64,000 nt of DNA from Enoplolaimus lenunculus (taxonomy: Eukaryota > Nematoda > Enoplea > Enoplida > Thoracostomopsidae): contig JASANG010003123.1 in NCBI GenBank assembly GCA_030248215.1, positions 62,001-126,000 of the forward strand, given 5' to 3'. The notes beneath the pieces are model-generated. The model ran no database searches, was not told the DNA's origin, and saw only the letters and a program-made list of their open reading frames with translations. The position numbers and the translations under genes were made by a program. Of this stretch, positions 31,480-45,200 are shown piece by piece. The number at the start of each line of letters is the position of its first letter. The stretch's first letter is position 1.

Positions 31480-32690
31480 GTAACGAAGGGTGGCGGAGTG
31501 CGGGTTGAAAATAACGAGGGGGGCTACCCTCTAGAGAGGCTATGTAAATATAAGGCCCCCTCTTACTCGGGTTCACTACAGTATCAGATTTGTAACCACA
31601 ACCTAACATCTGGTATACAGGGCGGTCATACCGCATAATACTTATGTCGGATTTTATTCGGATGTTCCGGTCACTGCCTGGTTTGCGGTGTTAACTTTGA
31701 TGATTATATTGATAATGAAATTCCTAAATCTAATGAAGAGTTCTGTGAGCGGTATTAAAATGTTCATTATTTTATTTTTATATTATAAGAGAACTTATTT
31801 TTGTAAGTGTCCTGTGACAATTTGTTTATAAGTAGTGCTTGAACATTAAAATTAAAGGTTGACTAGTTCCTATTAATAATCTTCATTTTTCAAAGTATCT
31901 GACAGCAGTTCCTACTGTGTTTTGCACAAATGGTATGCAATTTGACTTAAAATGTTTTTCATTTGCTTTCCGAACCGGAAAACGCAACCCCGCTTTACTT
32001 AGCTTATTATTGTGTAGTGTTGTTGGTTAAATTTTTTGTAAACGTATGATTGAGTGTTGATTTTATGCAAAAGATTTGTTTGCTGTTTCGCGTGTAGTCT
32101 GAGCAGTTAGCTGTCGATTTAATGTGTGTGCCTAAAGATGGACATGGAGACTATAGCAAATCTCTGCATTTGTCCTTTCAAAACTTGTCTTGATTCACGT
32201 GACATATTTTTGGTGTTTATGCAGAATTCGCAGTATAACCAGGGTGCAAAAGGATAGCAAAAATGTCGGTAACGGATATCGATCAAAATAACGGAAACGG
32301 AAAACGATATTCAAGTGTGTCAGATGTTTTATTTTCTGGCAACAGATTTGAGTCCCGCGTATATTCACAGGGCGTTGTAAAGTTTTAAAGAAAAAATGAT
32401 GAATGCCCCGCAATTTTTAAGATTTTGAATGAATTTTGATATTTCGAACAGTTGCAGCAACTCTGTAATAAAAAATTGTGAGATGTATATCAGGATGTAG
32501 ACCGATAGTGAAAACGGAAACTGATAGTGATCAAAATTCAAAAAGGGAAAACGGACAATTTCAAAGGTGTTTTGTTTTTCTACCAACACAGTACGTATAA
32601 ACGGTGTTCAGGGTGCAACCGCAATTCTGGTTCCGGTAGGGAAATGCTGTATTTTCACTATCCGGTTCCGGTAAGATGGTATTTTTCACC
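31480..32690. repeat. Repeat-derived sequence without a gene
   Basis: Contains a relic with CTCTAGAGAGGC, GGCCCCCTCTTACTCGGGTT and CACTACAG (ACTGTAGTGACCCG family, 31480-31610), and GGGTGCAA-bounded CCGGAA/CGGAAAC blocks at 32236-32690. Short open frames show no conserved content. Confidence 0.45.
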
Positions 32691-32939
32691 GGATTTTTTC
32701 GGTATTTTCGACATTGAAAATTTTTCTCATTCGAAAATTTAAGATAATTTGGCATATTATTCTAACTTATTTATCTAAAATTGTCCGAGCGTGTATTGCC
32801 AAAATTTTCAATTTGTGCCATACTCCATAATTGATCATAATGTTTCCACCTACTGCATTTGTTTCAGGATTTTATTTTGCATGGTGCGTTTACAGCACTC
32901 AAAGCGATAAAATAGCTCTTAAAATGAATATAACGGACT

Positions 32940-33345
32940 CTTATTAGGGATACGGATTTCTATTGATTGAGACTCAAAATGGGGACCCCCAACCGCCTGT
33001 TATTCGGGTCACTACAATATGCAAATATTTGCCAATGTTACTTTTAGGGGCGTAACAGAATATTAAGCTTAGGTATTCCTAAGCCTAAGCGTTGCCAAAA
33101 TGTATTCCTAAGCCTAAGCAACATAGTGTAATCTAGAATCTAAACCTACTCTTTCATAGACCAGCCTGAATCCTGGGTGCCCCTAACGCTAACATGGGCT
33201 CAAATATTCATCGGGCTTTGTAAAATTTCAAAAAAAACCGGGATGCACCGAAATTTTTTCTGCTTACACACGCGAATCCTGAAGATTTGGACCAATATTA
33301 CTTTTAGCAATGTGGCAACCAAAACATATTCATAACTTTAAGTCT
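32940..33345. repeat. ACTGTAGTGACCCG family end followed by a TTAGGC-type element
   Basis: 32940-33022 repeats the TACGGATT...GGGGACCCCC...ATTCGGGTCACTACA block. Then CCAATGTTACTTTTAGGGGC (33034) begins a second element with CTTAGGTATTCCTAAGCCTA arrays and a decayed inverted end near 33290. The same end is seen at 40545 reversed. Confidence 0.55.
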
Positions 33346-34883
33346 CCACAGCGTAATAAACACAAGTCTAAAACAAAGCCTAAAAATTAGTCTAAAACTT
33401 AAGCCTACTCTATTTCGGTCTAGGGAGAAAGCAGGCACTAGCGGGTCCAGATGCGGCGGGTGTGCGTATGCCCCACATTTTTGTAGTAAAATGTTAAGGT
33501 CCCTACCATGCAAATATTCCTTCAGAAAACTTTTGTGATCTAATAGTAAGGTCCGTCCATACCTTACAATTTTTACCCCTCAGAAAATTTTTTGTGATAA
33601 GATAAGGTCCACAATTGTCCCCCCAGAAAATTTTTAGTAAGAAATTCTGTTTCAAAACATTTGAACCCGCCCCTCGTCAAAAATTTCCGGATCCGCCGCT
33701 GAAAGCGGGGTACCACTAAATGTAATATGGGCTGATGTTTGTACGATTTAGCGTTAGTTTATTTTTATGGTGTTTTTTCTTCTTAGAACGTAAAACGACT
33801 CATCTATAGTTCGACAGCAGGATAACATTCGATAGAATCGGAGACAAACGAAATCAATTCAATTTCAGGAGGTTAGCGCAAGTATATATTTATTAGTCAG
33901 TAGCAATCTTTTAAACCGAGTACCCAGAACAATTGAAGCAGTTGCATAATAAAAAATTATTAGAATTGTATGTTTTACGCTCATAGCAGCTTGTGGGTCA
34001 GATACGTCCTTAGCGGATGTAGCAAATCGGCCTTCTCCGGCTCAGGTAATTTGTGTAGTGAAATTTTTCGCATTTTTATTGAATTTGGATTTATCGAGTG
34101 AGTTTGACTGTAATAAAATTTTCAAAGTTTTAATTGTAAAATTTCTCAATGAAGCGGTTAAAGACAAATTTCTTACAACCTTTTATAGATATTGTTGTAA
34201 GTAGCTAATTCAACATCATGTTAATTCATAATTTTGTTCCAAATTTGGTTCCGGCAAAATTTGGCGACTCCTAGCTCTGGTTTTTCACTTCCAGTTGCAT
34301 CCTGATTGTCGGATATTTATTGCTAAAACTACAAAATGTATGTAACTATCTTAAATTTATTGGCCAGTTTTTGGTACTATTTTTTTACGAAAGTTGTTCT
34401 GCTGAATGAGAGTTTGTATCTTTAAGGCAATTTACGAAGTTTTATATATGCTGACATTTCTAGCAGATTATTGATAAATTTGCAAGTTTAATGTTATTTT
34501 TATAGTGTTTGTTGTAGCCCGGCTCTGGCAAAATTTGTTGACGTAGGCTCCATCAAAATTTGTTAACCTGCGTTTATTTTCAGAGCTGGAAACCTGATAA
34601 ATAAGCATATCACGAAACCCAGTTTCGTAATATCAATGTGTAACTAAATTTTCGGTTCTCCGGCTCCGGTATTTTAACTTGCCGATTGTTTTTAAAAGCT
34701 CCACAAAATTGGAACTTTACCATACGTGGTCATTGTTAGTGTTAAAAACGCATCGGCGTGGGATGTTACGCTTTACCATGTAAACATTTTGGTTACTTTA
34801 AGCCACTGAATGAAGTATTGTTATGTTAGCCATGTTCCGGCATTTCAGGGCCTGCCATTTAGTGTTAGATTTGAATGATTGAG
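33346..34883. other. No gene recognised
   Basis: AT-rich intergenic sequence with scattered CCGG/GGCAAAATTTG motifs from decayed repeats. I see no exon with credible borders. Confidence 0.45.
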
Positions 34884-35549
34884 CGAAGCAAAACTCCGAG
34901 CCAAGCTCGGAGTTTCGCGAAGCGTTTTATGTTTTGTACTTGGGGGTCGAAAGGTGGATGTCCGTCCGTCCGTCTACAGGCTAATTTGCATAATTAATTA
35001 AGCCTAAATTAGGACTTCCACAATATTTTACTAATTATTACAGTTAGAAGCAATCTAATTTTAGCATTAAAGCGTTTTTGGGTGCGAGGAATCTGCGTAG
35101 ACATTACAAATCTCTAAAACGAATAATTGAGCAGTTAACTAATAGATAATTTGCATATTAGCATAGTTTATAAGCCTAAATTAGGACTTTTTACAATATT
35201 TCAGTAATTATTAAGGTTAAAAGCAATATAATTTCAGCAATAATGGGTTTTCGGGTGTGAGGAATCTGAATAAATTGTCTACAAACCTTTAAAGGCGATT
35301 ATCGAATACTTAGCTAATAGATATGCATATTTGTTAAATTGACGAGACAAAATTAGGACTTTTTGAATTATTCCAATAATTATAAGGGTGCTTGAAAGGT
35401 TTTTGCGTGCGAGGAATCTGAGGACATTGCTTACAAACCTTCAAAACCGATAAATGAATATTTAGCTAATAACTAATTTGCATATTACCTTAATTGCTTG
35501 CGTGTGTTCGAGCTTCGCTCAATAAATGTAGTCCCAGTACGACTGGTTA
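34884..35549 (+). repeat. Tandem-unit element, short copy, + orientation
   Basis: Begins with an 8-bp-stem hairpin CTCCGAGCCAAGCTCGGAG, then GGGGGTCGAAAGGTGGATGT and CCGTCCGTCCGTC, then about three diverged units with GTGCGAGGAATCTG and TAGCTAATAGATAATTTGCA. It ends CGAGCTTCGCTCAATAAATG then TACGACTGGT. A longer copy in the opposite orientation is at 36968-38258. Confidence 0.75.
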
Positions 35550-36184
35550 TACCCTGGCATTCATTGTACTGTGTCTAATATGAAAATTAGACAAAATTTT
35601 GCAGTATCTGATTGCAAATTATTAATACGTGGTCGTTTGGTGAAAACGGCCCTGTAGTCTGTGAAAAATAAAAATCTATTATATACGTATATAAGGAAAT
35701 ACATACAACAAAATCCTGATACGGACATAAGTTTAAAAATTATGATTAGTTTTTTTGGTGTTATATACGTGGTATAGTATAGTTCAAAATTTTGTATACA
35801 GTAAGTCTGTTGTTTTTATATACCTGAGCGAAATTCTACGAATACCATAAATGTATAGGTCTCTGATTTTAGCCAGAAAGAGTAAACAACTTTGGGACTA
35901 ACATTAGTTCTTGAATAGTAGGAATAAACAAATTTATCTTTATTGGCTTGGAATATTCGTTCGGTGTAGGCTGGACTGCCACTGCTGGTGATTTATTTCG
36001 GTATGGAGCAGCGAGTGAGTGGCTTAAGTCGTTTAATAGCTGCCCAACAACACGACACCCACCTACAGTTTTAGTTAGTAGCTATTGTTACTATCCCGTT
36101 GATAACTGTACGAGTATATACTTGTCCATTGTTTGGATATTGTAGAAAAACTAACTAAATTTCAGAATTATTGTAGTTTTTGTT

Positions 36185-36241
36185 GATATATATATACATA
36201 TATATACATATATATACATATATATATACATATATATATAT
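36185..36241. repeat. (TATATACA)n microsatellite
   Basis: About 57 bases of alternating TATATA/CATATATA end 24 bases before the MFSD5 start codon. It lies where a core promoter or 5' UTR would be. Confidence 0.85.
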
Positions 36242-36265
36242 TCCATTGATACTGTAATATGAAAA

Positions 36266-39200
36266 ATGTATACTGCGATATTTTACGGACTTTGTTTGTT
36301 GTGCCTTTATTTACTAACGTACAATGTGGAGTCGTCGAACTTTACGTCTAACTCGGGTGATTTTCAAAGGTTTCAATGGCGATATCTGTGTGTGTACCTT
36401 ATGGCGACAGGTAAATGCAAATATAAATGTAACTGACCGATGATTGAGTATTGGTTTACTGTGATAATAGAATCTATGCGCGTATTGTCAAATGTGTCTA
36501 GCGTCTAGAGATGGCCTAGGCGCTGGGGATTAACAAGAGTCAGGTTTAATATACAATCCTTAATTGACACACATGAAAAGTAATGCTATAACGCTTGGTG
36601 ATTTTTTGAAAATCACAAATTAATTACTTTGCGTGGTATTTTATATTATTTTCAAACAGTTTGCCGTACATATTACGTCTGTTTATTTTCCCACTGTTAG
36701 ACACCATGTACGTATACGTAACACCAGGGTCCAACAGGAACCGTATTTCACAGGAAGCAGGAACAGGAACAGGAATTTATTTTGTCACTGGAACAAGACA
36801 GTAACCGGAACAGGAATTGCAAATTTATCGCACCAACGAATTAATGTTAACTGACTACAGTTGACACAAAATGTGTTGCTCATTGATTGGTCTTCGTTGT
36901 AACTGGTAAGTTTTCCAAGTTCTACAACAGCATGCGTTAAACACTTTAAAATATTCTCAATCTATAGACCAGTCGTAGTGGGACTACATTTATTAAGGGA
37001 AGCTCGAACACACGTCAGCAATTAAGGTAATATGCCAAATAGTTATTAGCTCACTATTCATTTATCGCTTTTGGAGGTTTGTAAGCAATTTCCTCAGATT
37101 CCTCGCACCCAAAAACCCTTCAACTACCCTAATAATTATTGGAATAATTTAAAAAGTTAATAATTATTGGAATAATTTAAAAAGTCCTAATTTTGTCTCG
37201 TCAATTAAGCAAATATGCAAATCATCTATTAGCTAACTATTCGATAATCGCTTTTAAAGGTTTGCAGACAATTTATTCAGATTCCTCGCACCTGAAAACG
37301 CATTATTGCTGAAATTAGATTGCTTGTAACAGTAATAATTAGTGAAACATTGTAAAAGCGCCTAATTTAGGCTTATCAATTATGCTTACATGCAAATTAT
37401 CTATTAGCTAACTACTCAATTATCGGTTTTACACGTTTGTAAACAATTTATTCAGATTCGTCGCACCAAGAAACCTTCAGTAAACCGTAATAATTTTTGA
37501 AACAATTTAAAAAGTTCTCATTTTGTCTTGTCAATTAAGCTAATATGCAAATTAGCTATTAGCTAACTATTCAATTATCGGTTTTGAAGGTTTGTAAACA
37601 ATTTATTCAGATTCCTCGCGCCCGAAAACCTTCAGCAAACCGTAATAATTAATGAAATAATTTAAAACGTCCTTATTTTGTCTTGTCAATTAAGCTAATA
37701 TGCATATTAGCTATTAGCTAACTATTCAATTATCGGTTTTGGATGTTTGTAAACAATTTATTCAAATTCCTCGCACCTAAAAACCCCTTAGTGCTGAAAT
37801 TATATTGCTTCTAAGTGTAATAATTAGTGAAATATTGTAAAAAGTCCTAATTTAGACTTATAAACTATGCTAATATGCAAATTATCTATTAGCTAACTGC
37901 TCAGTTATCGGTTTTGGGGGTTTGTAAACTGTCTACACAGATTTCTCGCATCCAAAAATCCTTTAGTGCTAAAATTAGATTGCTTCTAACTGTAATAATT
38001 AGTGAAGTATTGTGGAAAGTCCTAATTTAGGCTTAATTAATTATGCAAATTAGCCTGTAGCTAATAAATGGCCTAAAATTTTAAAACCCCAATGCGAGGC
38101 TAACACCCCTTGATAACTGGCTTTCAAACAAAAAAGTTTATCCAAATCGGTTCAGCCGTTCCGGAGATTCTTTTCGGACGGACAGAGACAGACGGACGGA
38201 CGGACATCCACCTTTCGACCCCCAAGTACAAAACATAAAACGCTTCGCGAAACTAGCTCATGGTGATAGTTATCTTCCTCGGCTCAGGAGAACCTCTAGT
38301 AGCACATATTACCAGTTGATGATTGTAGGTCTTGTCAACTTAGAATCACCAAATTTTGGGCTTGGAAAGTCAGCACATTTTTTACATTCTATTTGTCATA
38401 TCCCTGCAAATATTTAAATCTGTTATTGCAGGAGTTGGCCTTATTTTGAAAGCCTATCGCTAACTGGCGACAGCTGCTATACTCATTTCACAATACGGGC
38501 CTAATTTTGAAGAGCCACGTAAGATCTTGACTTATTAATATAGGCAGAATCTCTAATTTAAGGTATATACGGAATGTCATTGCGTTTCGTCTTCATCATT
38601 GCTTTTGTGCGGCTTGTGAACGTAAGGTGGGCGTACCCGTAGGCGTAGTCATCAAGTGGCTGAATGGTCAGTTTGGATCAGCAGTTGTTTCGACTACTCT
38701 TAAGTGTGTCATGTTACTGTTAACATTACAGCTGGTGATTGGATGCAAGGCCCTCACGTGTACGCACTATATGATTGGTACGGTATGTCAAAGCACGAAA
38801 TTGAACTGTTGTTCATTGCCGGATTCGGATCGAGCATTGTGTTTGGAACGATTATTGGTTCGATTGCTGATGCATCGTAAGCCGGCGCTTTCGCCACTGA
38901 ATCTCGTTTATTTGTTTCGAAGTAGTGCAAATTTGAAGCATAGCGTGTTTGGCTAGTATTGCGTAAAATTGTCTTAAGATCGTGTCAATTTTGCGGTCGC
39001 AGTTATTTTTGGTTAAGACTATGGATATTAATAAAATACTGCAACCAATGGACTGGAAACGTTTGACGAAATATCCGGCTCTGGCAAAAATCTACGTTTA
39101 CCAGTTTCGTTCGCTTTCTTTTTAAACTATGCACTTATGCCGGTGCCAGATATCCCATTGTAGCATGCACCAGTTTTGACAGAAACGGAACATCCTGCTT

Positions 39201-42200
39201 TTATTTTTTAATGTCTGCTCTCACCAGTCACCCGACTTTGGTTCAGTACCCATATACGTAGCTAAAATTTAATGAATGGTATTCTGGAAGCGATCATATT
39301 CAAATATCTGCTATAATAGCAACTTTCTTTACACCTCCGCTTAAGAAATGGTTTCTTATGCTACTACTGTCAACAATTTTACTGTGAGTGGTATTTTCTC
39401 CTAAATCTTTCCAAACTTCTTAGTTTAGTGTATTTTGTTTCAGCGGCCGAAGACTAAACTGCATTTTATATGGAATCATATATAGCGGCGTGTGCGTTAC
39501 CAAGGTGAGCTGAGTACATGGGCACAGCTTGTATGTTGTAAATAAGCATAAAAATTGCGCAGTGGCGTTTCTTGTGTTACCAACTGAAAATTTGCATAAA
39601 TCCCCTGGGCCAAGGTCCAAGCAGGCGTTTAGTTCACCTCTGAAACCTCCGTGGGCTGTGGCTATGCCCATGGCTGCGGATGACGATTTTAAACAATTAT
39701 TGTCAGTTGAAAATTTAAAAGTGGGTTTCTTGTGCTACCAACTGAAAAATGCATAAAACACCAGGGTTAAAATCCAAACGGGCGGCTGACTCCTGAAAAC
39801 CCATCCGCGATTACTCTCATGGATGACAATGACAATTTTAAACAATTGTCAATTTATAAATTCTTGCACTGTAGTGACCCGAATAAGAGGGAAGACTGAT
39901 ATTTATTTGGCCTCTACAGAGGGTTCCCCCTATTATTCGGTTACAGACTGTTATTTATTTTTAACCCGCCTTCTGCCACCCTTCGTTTTTGATACATATG
40001 CGGTATTGCAACTATTCGTTGAATTAAACGTTTATTTGCCTTGTGTCAATAGTTTAAGCGATAATACAAAGTTATACTTAGGAATGTACTTTCAAAACTT
40101 AAGTATACTGTAAAGTTTCGACCTCAACTTTATTTGGTCCTGGAGTAATTTATGCGATACAATTAGGGATAACTGACATTTATGGACACTAATTAGGGTT
40201 TAGGGACACTATCCGCTTATAGACTCTTATTAGGGATACGGACTCCTATTAATTGGGACTCAAAATGGGGACCCCCCGCTTATTCGGGTCACTACAGTAG
40301 AAAATGTCTGAGCATTGCTGTACTAATAAAGCCCGTTGAGTAGTATATATTACATCTTCGGCCTATTAAACTTTATCGTGAATAATGTGATTAACTTTAT
40401 GGCACATGTTACTTTAAGGGGCGTAAAGGTCTCTGGTGGGTCTATAAAAGAGTGGGTTTACATTCTAGATTACAATTTTTTGCTTAGGCTTAGGCTTAGG
40501 AAGACGCTTAATCTACTGTTACGCCCCTAAAAGTAACATTGGCCAACTTTATTCTCGACAATGCGGTTGTGTTGAATACTGTCATTCTGCTGTATTTTCT
40601 TTCTCGCAAAGTTTGTAATTGTTTAAGCATTTTGGAAATTTCTACATTTTGCTACTTGGACGAGTGTTGGGCGGCATCTCGACGTCTGTGTTACACAGTG
40701 CGTTTGAATCGTGGCTTGTTTTTGAACACAAAAACGTACGTTTTAATTACACTAAGTGTAATAAGTTATTTAAGTCTGTCTACAAAGGCTCAGTTAGCCT
40801 TAATACTGGAACAGGAACCGGAATTCCCGATTGCTATTTATTACAGTTTACTATATGCAAATTGCGAATTCTAGTTCTGCTCGAATTATTAAAAAAGTAT
40901 ATACGTATATAACAAAGCAAAGCAAAATTTCAGCTATTTTAAATTCAAAAATGTAGGATGGCGAAGGATATTTGACGGGATTAGCATTGTTTTACAGAAT
41001 TTGTCTTAAAAGCATAATAATGATTAAATACATAAGTATTAATCGCAAAACTGCAGTAACTATTTCTAGTTTTTATGATTAAAATTTAGATTTGTTTCTA
41101 TTTTTCTAATTAAAAAATCGAAACCAAGTTATACTTTGCCATGTCAGCTCTCGTCAAAAGTAATTAAGCATGCTATTTCGTTGATATACCCTCCTGTTGT
41201 CATTTCATAGTTTTTATATGCGTTTGTAGAGTTGCACGTTATATATGGTACTATTTTAACATGGTTTTGCATGTATGACAACTAAATGCATGCGAGAGAT
41301 TCTTTTTAACGATGCACACAGCTTGCAACAGTAGAATACATACAGATGTTACTGTGTTAGTTAAAAGTCCATGTAGCATGATAATTCTTTTCGTGAGTAT
41401 GTAATTGATTATTTTATGAGAAAGCAATGACTGTAATATTCAGCATGTACTGCGTTTTTCTAAGGCCCTCCATCTCAATATGGCATCAGTTAAATTGTGA
41501 ATTGGTTTCGTTTTATTTTTGCACAGTGCAAAACATGAGAGATGTATCGGAAAAAATAAGTTTTTGAAATATGATTCTATGCCGTATAGCAGGGATGTAC
41601 GGTCTCGGTCTCGGTAAGTCTCGGGATTTGACTGGTCTCGGTCTCTCGATAGGTTTCAAACCGAGACCAAAGGAGAAAGACAAGTTAACGTTTCTTTCTG
41701 CTCGATGTTCACAATATTAAACGGACGTCAGTTGTATTTCGTTGATTGACTATAGATTTTTTGCTGTTTTTAGTATATAATGTTGTTATTAGCAAAGTTT
41801 CCTATAATTTTTTATTTAATATTATAAATTCAGAGCAGATGTAACATTTTATTATGCTAATGACACAGATATCAAAAAACATTCAAAACTTTTGTTAGGA
41901 AAAATTTTATTTTTATGCTCGGTAACGGTCAAAAATTGACCGAGACCGAGACCAAACACTAAACAGTCTCGGTCTCGGCTGTCGATTTATCCCTGCTATA
42001 TAGTTGGCAAAGTTAGCGGCATTTTTTGCCAGTTCCAACATCAACTTTGCTGTATTTTATTTGTGTGCTTTCAATATTTAACAATTTTTATCTGAATTTT
42101 TATTTTTGGTTGGCTACTCATTTTCCTGTACATCAGTGTGGCATTCTGTTCGTTAACCGGAAGGTGATCTGACTGTTTTGACCCCCATAACACATGTATA

Positions 42201-45200
42201 TGTCGTAGCCCAAGTCGTAATTCAGCCCAATTCCGAATTGGGCTAGTCCAAAGCGGAATTGCTTGGGCTAGTCCAAAGCGGAATTGCTTGGGCTAGCCCA
42301 AGGCGGAATCATGGCAGATAAATCTGTGCGTTTCCTAATTGGTTACTTTATAGTCGTAATCCTACTTGATTCCCCTTTGCTCAGTAAAGCAAACGGTTAG
42401 ATAGCCAATAGGTGGCGATTATTTTGCCAATCAGAAAAAAGCATTGGCATCAACCGGTCTTATTTGAGTACGGCATTAAGGTAGTAACCAATCACAAGGC
42501 GTACACTTGTCGCATAGAAAGAATTACGCCGTAGGCTAGCCCAAGGTGGAATTACTCCCTGGACTTGTCCAATTCGGAATTGGGCTAAATTACGACTTGA
42601 GCTACGACAAATATATGTGTTCGAGAGATCAAAACTCGGATTATATATTGAATGGTTGATACAAAAAGCAGTCTTTTTGAGACTTGGACAGGGTATGTCT
42701 GAGTATTAAGAGTTTGTTTGTTTTTATGTATTTTTAAGCGCAATTTTGGCAACAGTCGGCTAACGACAGTATTCTCTAACGCGACGCTTGGCAATTCGTT
42801 AATTGCGATTGTATGTGGTTTAATTGCACATGTTGCAGCAGAACGTTATGGATTTGTGTAGGTTTGGATTTCTGTTCGAACCGTCTTTCTCAGGGACGCT
42901 TCGCCAATGAAATACACGGCCTATCTCAATGGTGCCTGCCCATTGGGAAACAGAGAGACTTGGGTTCTAAACAGGCTCGTTGGGTTAGGCTTAAGCTTAG
43001 GTTTAGGCTTTGGTTTACGCTATATGCGTTTGCTCAGGCTTAGGCTTTCGGTTTTGTGGACAGGCCCTTATATTTAACATGGTTCAAATGAAGTGTTGAT
43101 CGAGTAAGGTTTGCCGCCTTAATTCTTTTACTTGATAAAAAAATGTCTTCTGTTTGTCGTTCTCAAGACTCAGTTTAGCTTAAGCTCTCTTCCGTATTCT
43201 AACGGTATATATTATATTTATATATAATATATAATATATCAGGGTTCTACCGGAATTCCTGACAAATTCACCCTTCAAATACCTAATGTGCACGAATGAA
43301 ACTCTATTACATGTTTGAAAACCATCTTACTTTAAATCAGGGGCGTGCCTATGGTTGCCTATCCGCAAAAATCCAACTTCAGGCCCTTTTGCAATGGCAA
43401 ATCAAGAATTGTGCGGTGGATAGTCGAGGTTTGTCCAGTCCTCTTCCCGAGTAGGTAGTGCTAAGGTCACCATTAATACGTACTTTCGAGATAATTTCTT
43501 ATTTCTGAGTACGGAACGTGTCAAGTAGTGTACAGTGTCCAAAACTCAACTAGAAAATAGTGATCTGCCGACTCCAATGTTTTACCAATGCCGATTCTTA
43601 TTTTGAAGTTTTGTCGATGCCAAACCTACATACATATGCCGATATAGATTTCTATAGTGATTTTAATACAATCATGCTTTAAGGAACGTTAGTATTACTA
43701 AATTACATGCTCATATACGCAATCATGCTTCAAGGAACATTAGTATCATTAAACTATATGGTCATATACACAAACAATTAAAACCTAACAAGTGCATCGT
43801 AGGCATCTGCAAATGTATTGAATGACAACATACCAATGATGTTATCTACCAAGGGGAGTTGGAACCAAGGTGGCAACAAAGGTTCGGATTCGGCAAAAAT
43901 TTGTGGTTCGGATTTGGATTCGGTTGTGAAAAAGCCGAATCCAACAATGTTCGGCAATATGTGTTTCAGTTTTAAACAATATAAATTTTAAAAACTTGTA
44001 ATAATAATAAAAAAATTTTGTTTCAGGTCACAAATCGCAAAGAAATATTTTAACGTTTAAAAGTTATGCAGCAGGCATTGCATTGATATTCTGAAACAAA
44101 TTATAGATATACTGAAATTTGCAATATGCAATATCCGGATTCGGATTCGGTTCACCTTTCGGTTCCGGTTCCGGTAAATTTTTATTGGAATTAAAAACTC
44201 TGGTATTAAATTTCGGCCGCTGGAAATTAAGATATTTTACTAAAAAATGACGAAAAAAAATTAAATCGATTTCATTTATAGTATATAAACATTGACAATC
44301 GTCAAAAATAAACTATCGAAGGTTGATTTCACTTCGGTGGATTATGAAAGTTTAAAATACAGCAGATAAAGTGAATAACTTTCTCCAACTAAGGTTATTT
44401 CACCAATAATATTGCGAAAAAGAAAATTGAAATGAATTTTTCGGTGGCATGTGTTTTTCATTTTCCGATTCCGTTTCCGGTATTTTTTCAAATTCCGGTT
44501 CTGGTTCCGGTAAATTGCAATTCCGGTTGTACCCTGATATATGTATATATAATAGAATTGCGAAAATTTTTAAATCAGGCGACTTTTTGTGAAATTAACC
44601 GAACAGTCCCTATATTTGTTCTTTTACTACGTAGCTTATTCTTGCATGCGCATATAACTTGTAGTTCCTGTATTACCATGTTAATTTTTCCTAAACTTAA
44701 TAATTTGTTTATCCTACAGCTTGTGTTTTGTTTTTAATTTTAAAACTATGTAATTATTCATAGGACTTTTTGTAAATGCAACCGTATTGGCATCATTTTG
44801 TTGCGTAATGGCACATATGTAGCTTGTCTTCAAGCGCATGCTATTAACAGACAATCTAGCCAAGCCATTAAAATGTGAACAACCACAATTTATATAAAAC
44901 GACCAAAATCACAGTTTTAATATATATAATAAAGGAATAATAAAGATCTGTTGCCGAAAATGTGTCACTTTCCGTCTTAGTTACGGATCGGCATTATTGA
45001 TGTTTTTAAAGACAGCCTATATAAGTCATATATGTATCTGTAGTATCAGAACTAAATTAATATTGTAAAATTTTATTGTTATTGCAATATGTACTTATAA
45101 TAACCGGCTTCCGTATCCGGATCCGAGGTTTTTGGTAGATCGTCGGAGCCTGATATTGACCGGATTCCTTCCTAAGTTTTACTTATTTTTAGCGCTCCAT

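Noticed and set aside
36968-38258. CRISPR-like regularly spaced repeats
   Set aside because: Units are 155-185 bp, diverged and AT-rich with no unique spacers, and lie in a eukaryotic intron.
38627-38956. 109-codon + strand open frame
   Set aside because: It overlaps MFSD5 exon 2 in the wrong frame; the AGDWMQGPH frame with splice sites is the conserved one.
40539-40874. 111-codon + strand open frame read straight through MFSD5 exon 3
   Set aside because: After about 40610 this frame loses all family similarity, while the frame starting at 40628 continues the MFSD5 match.
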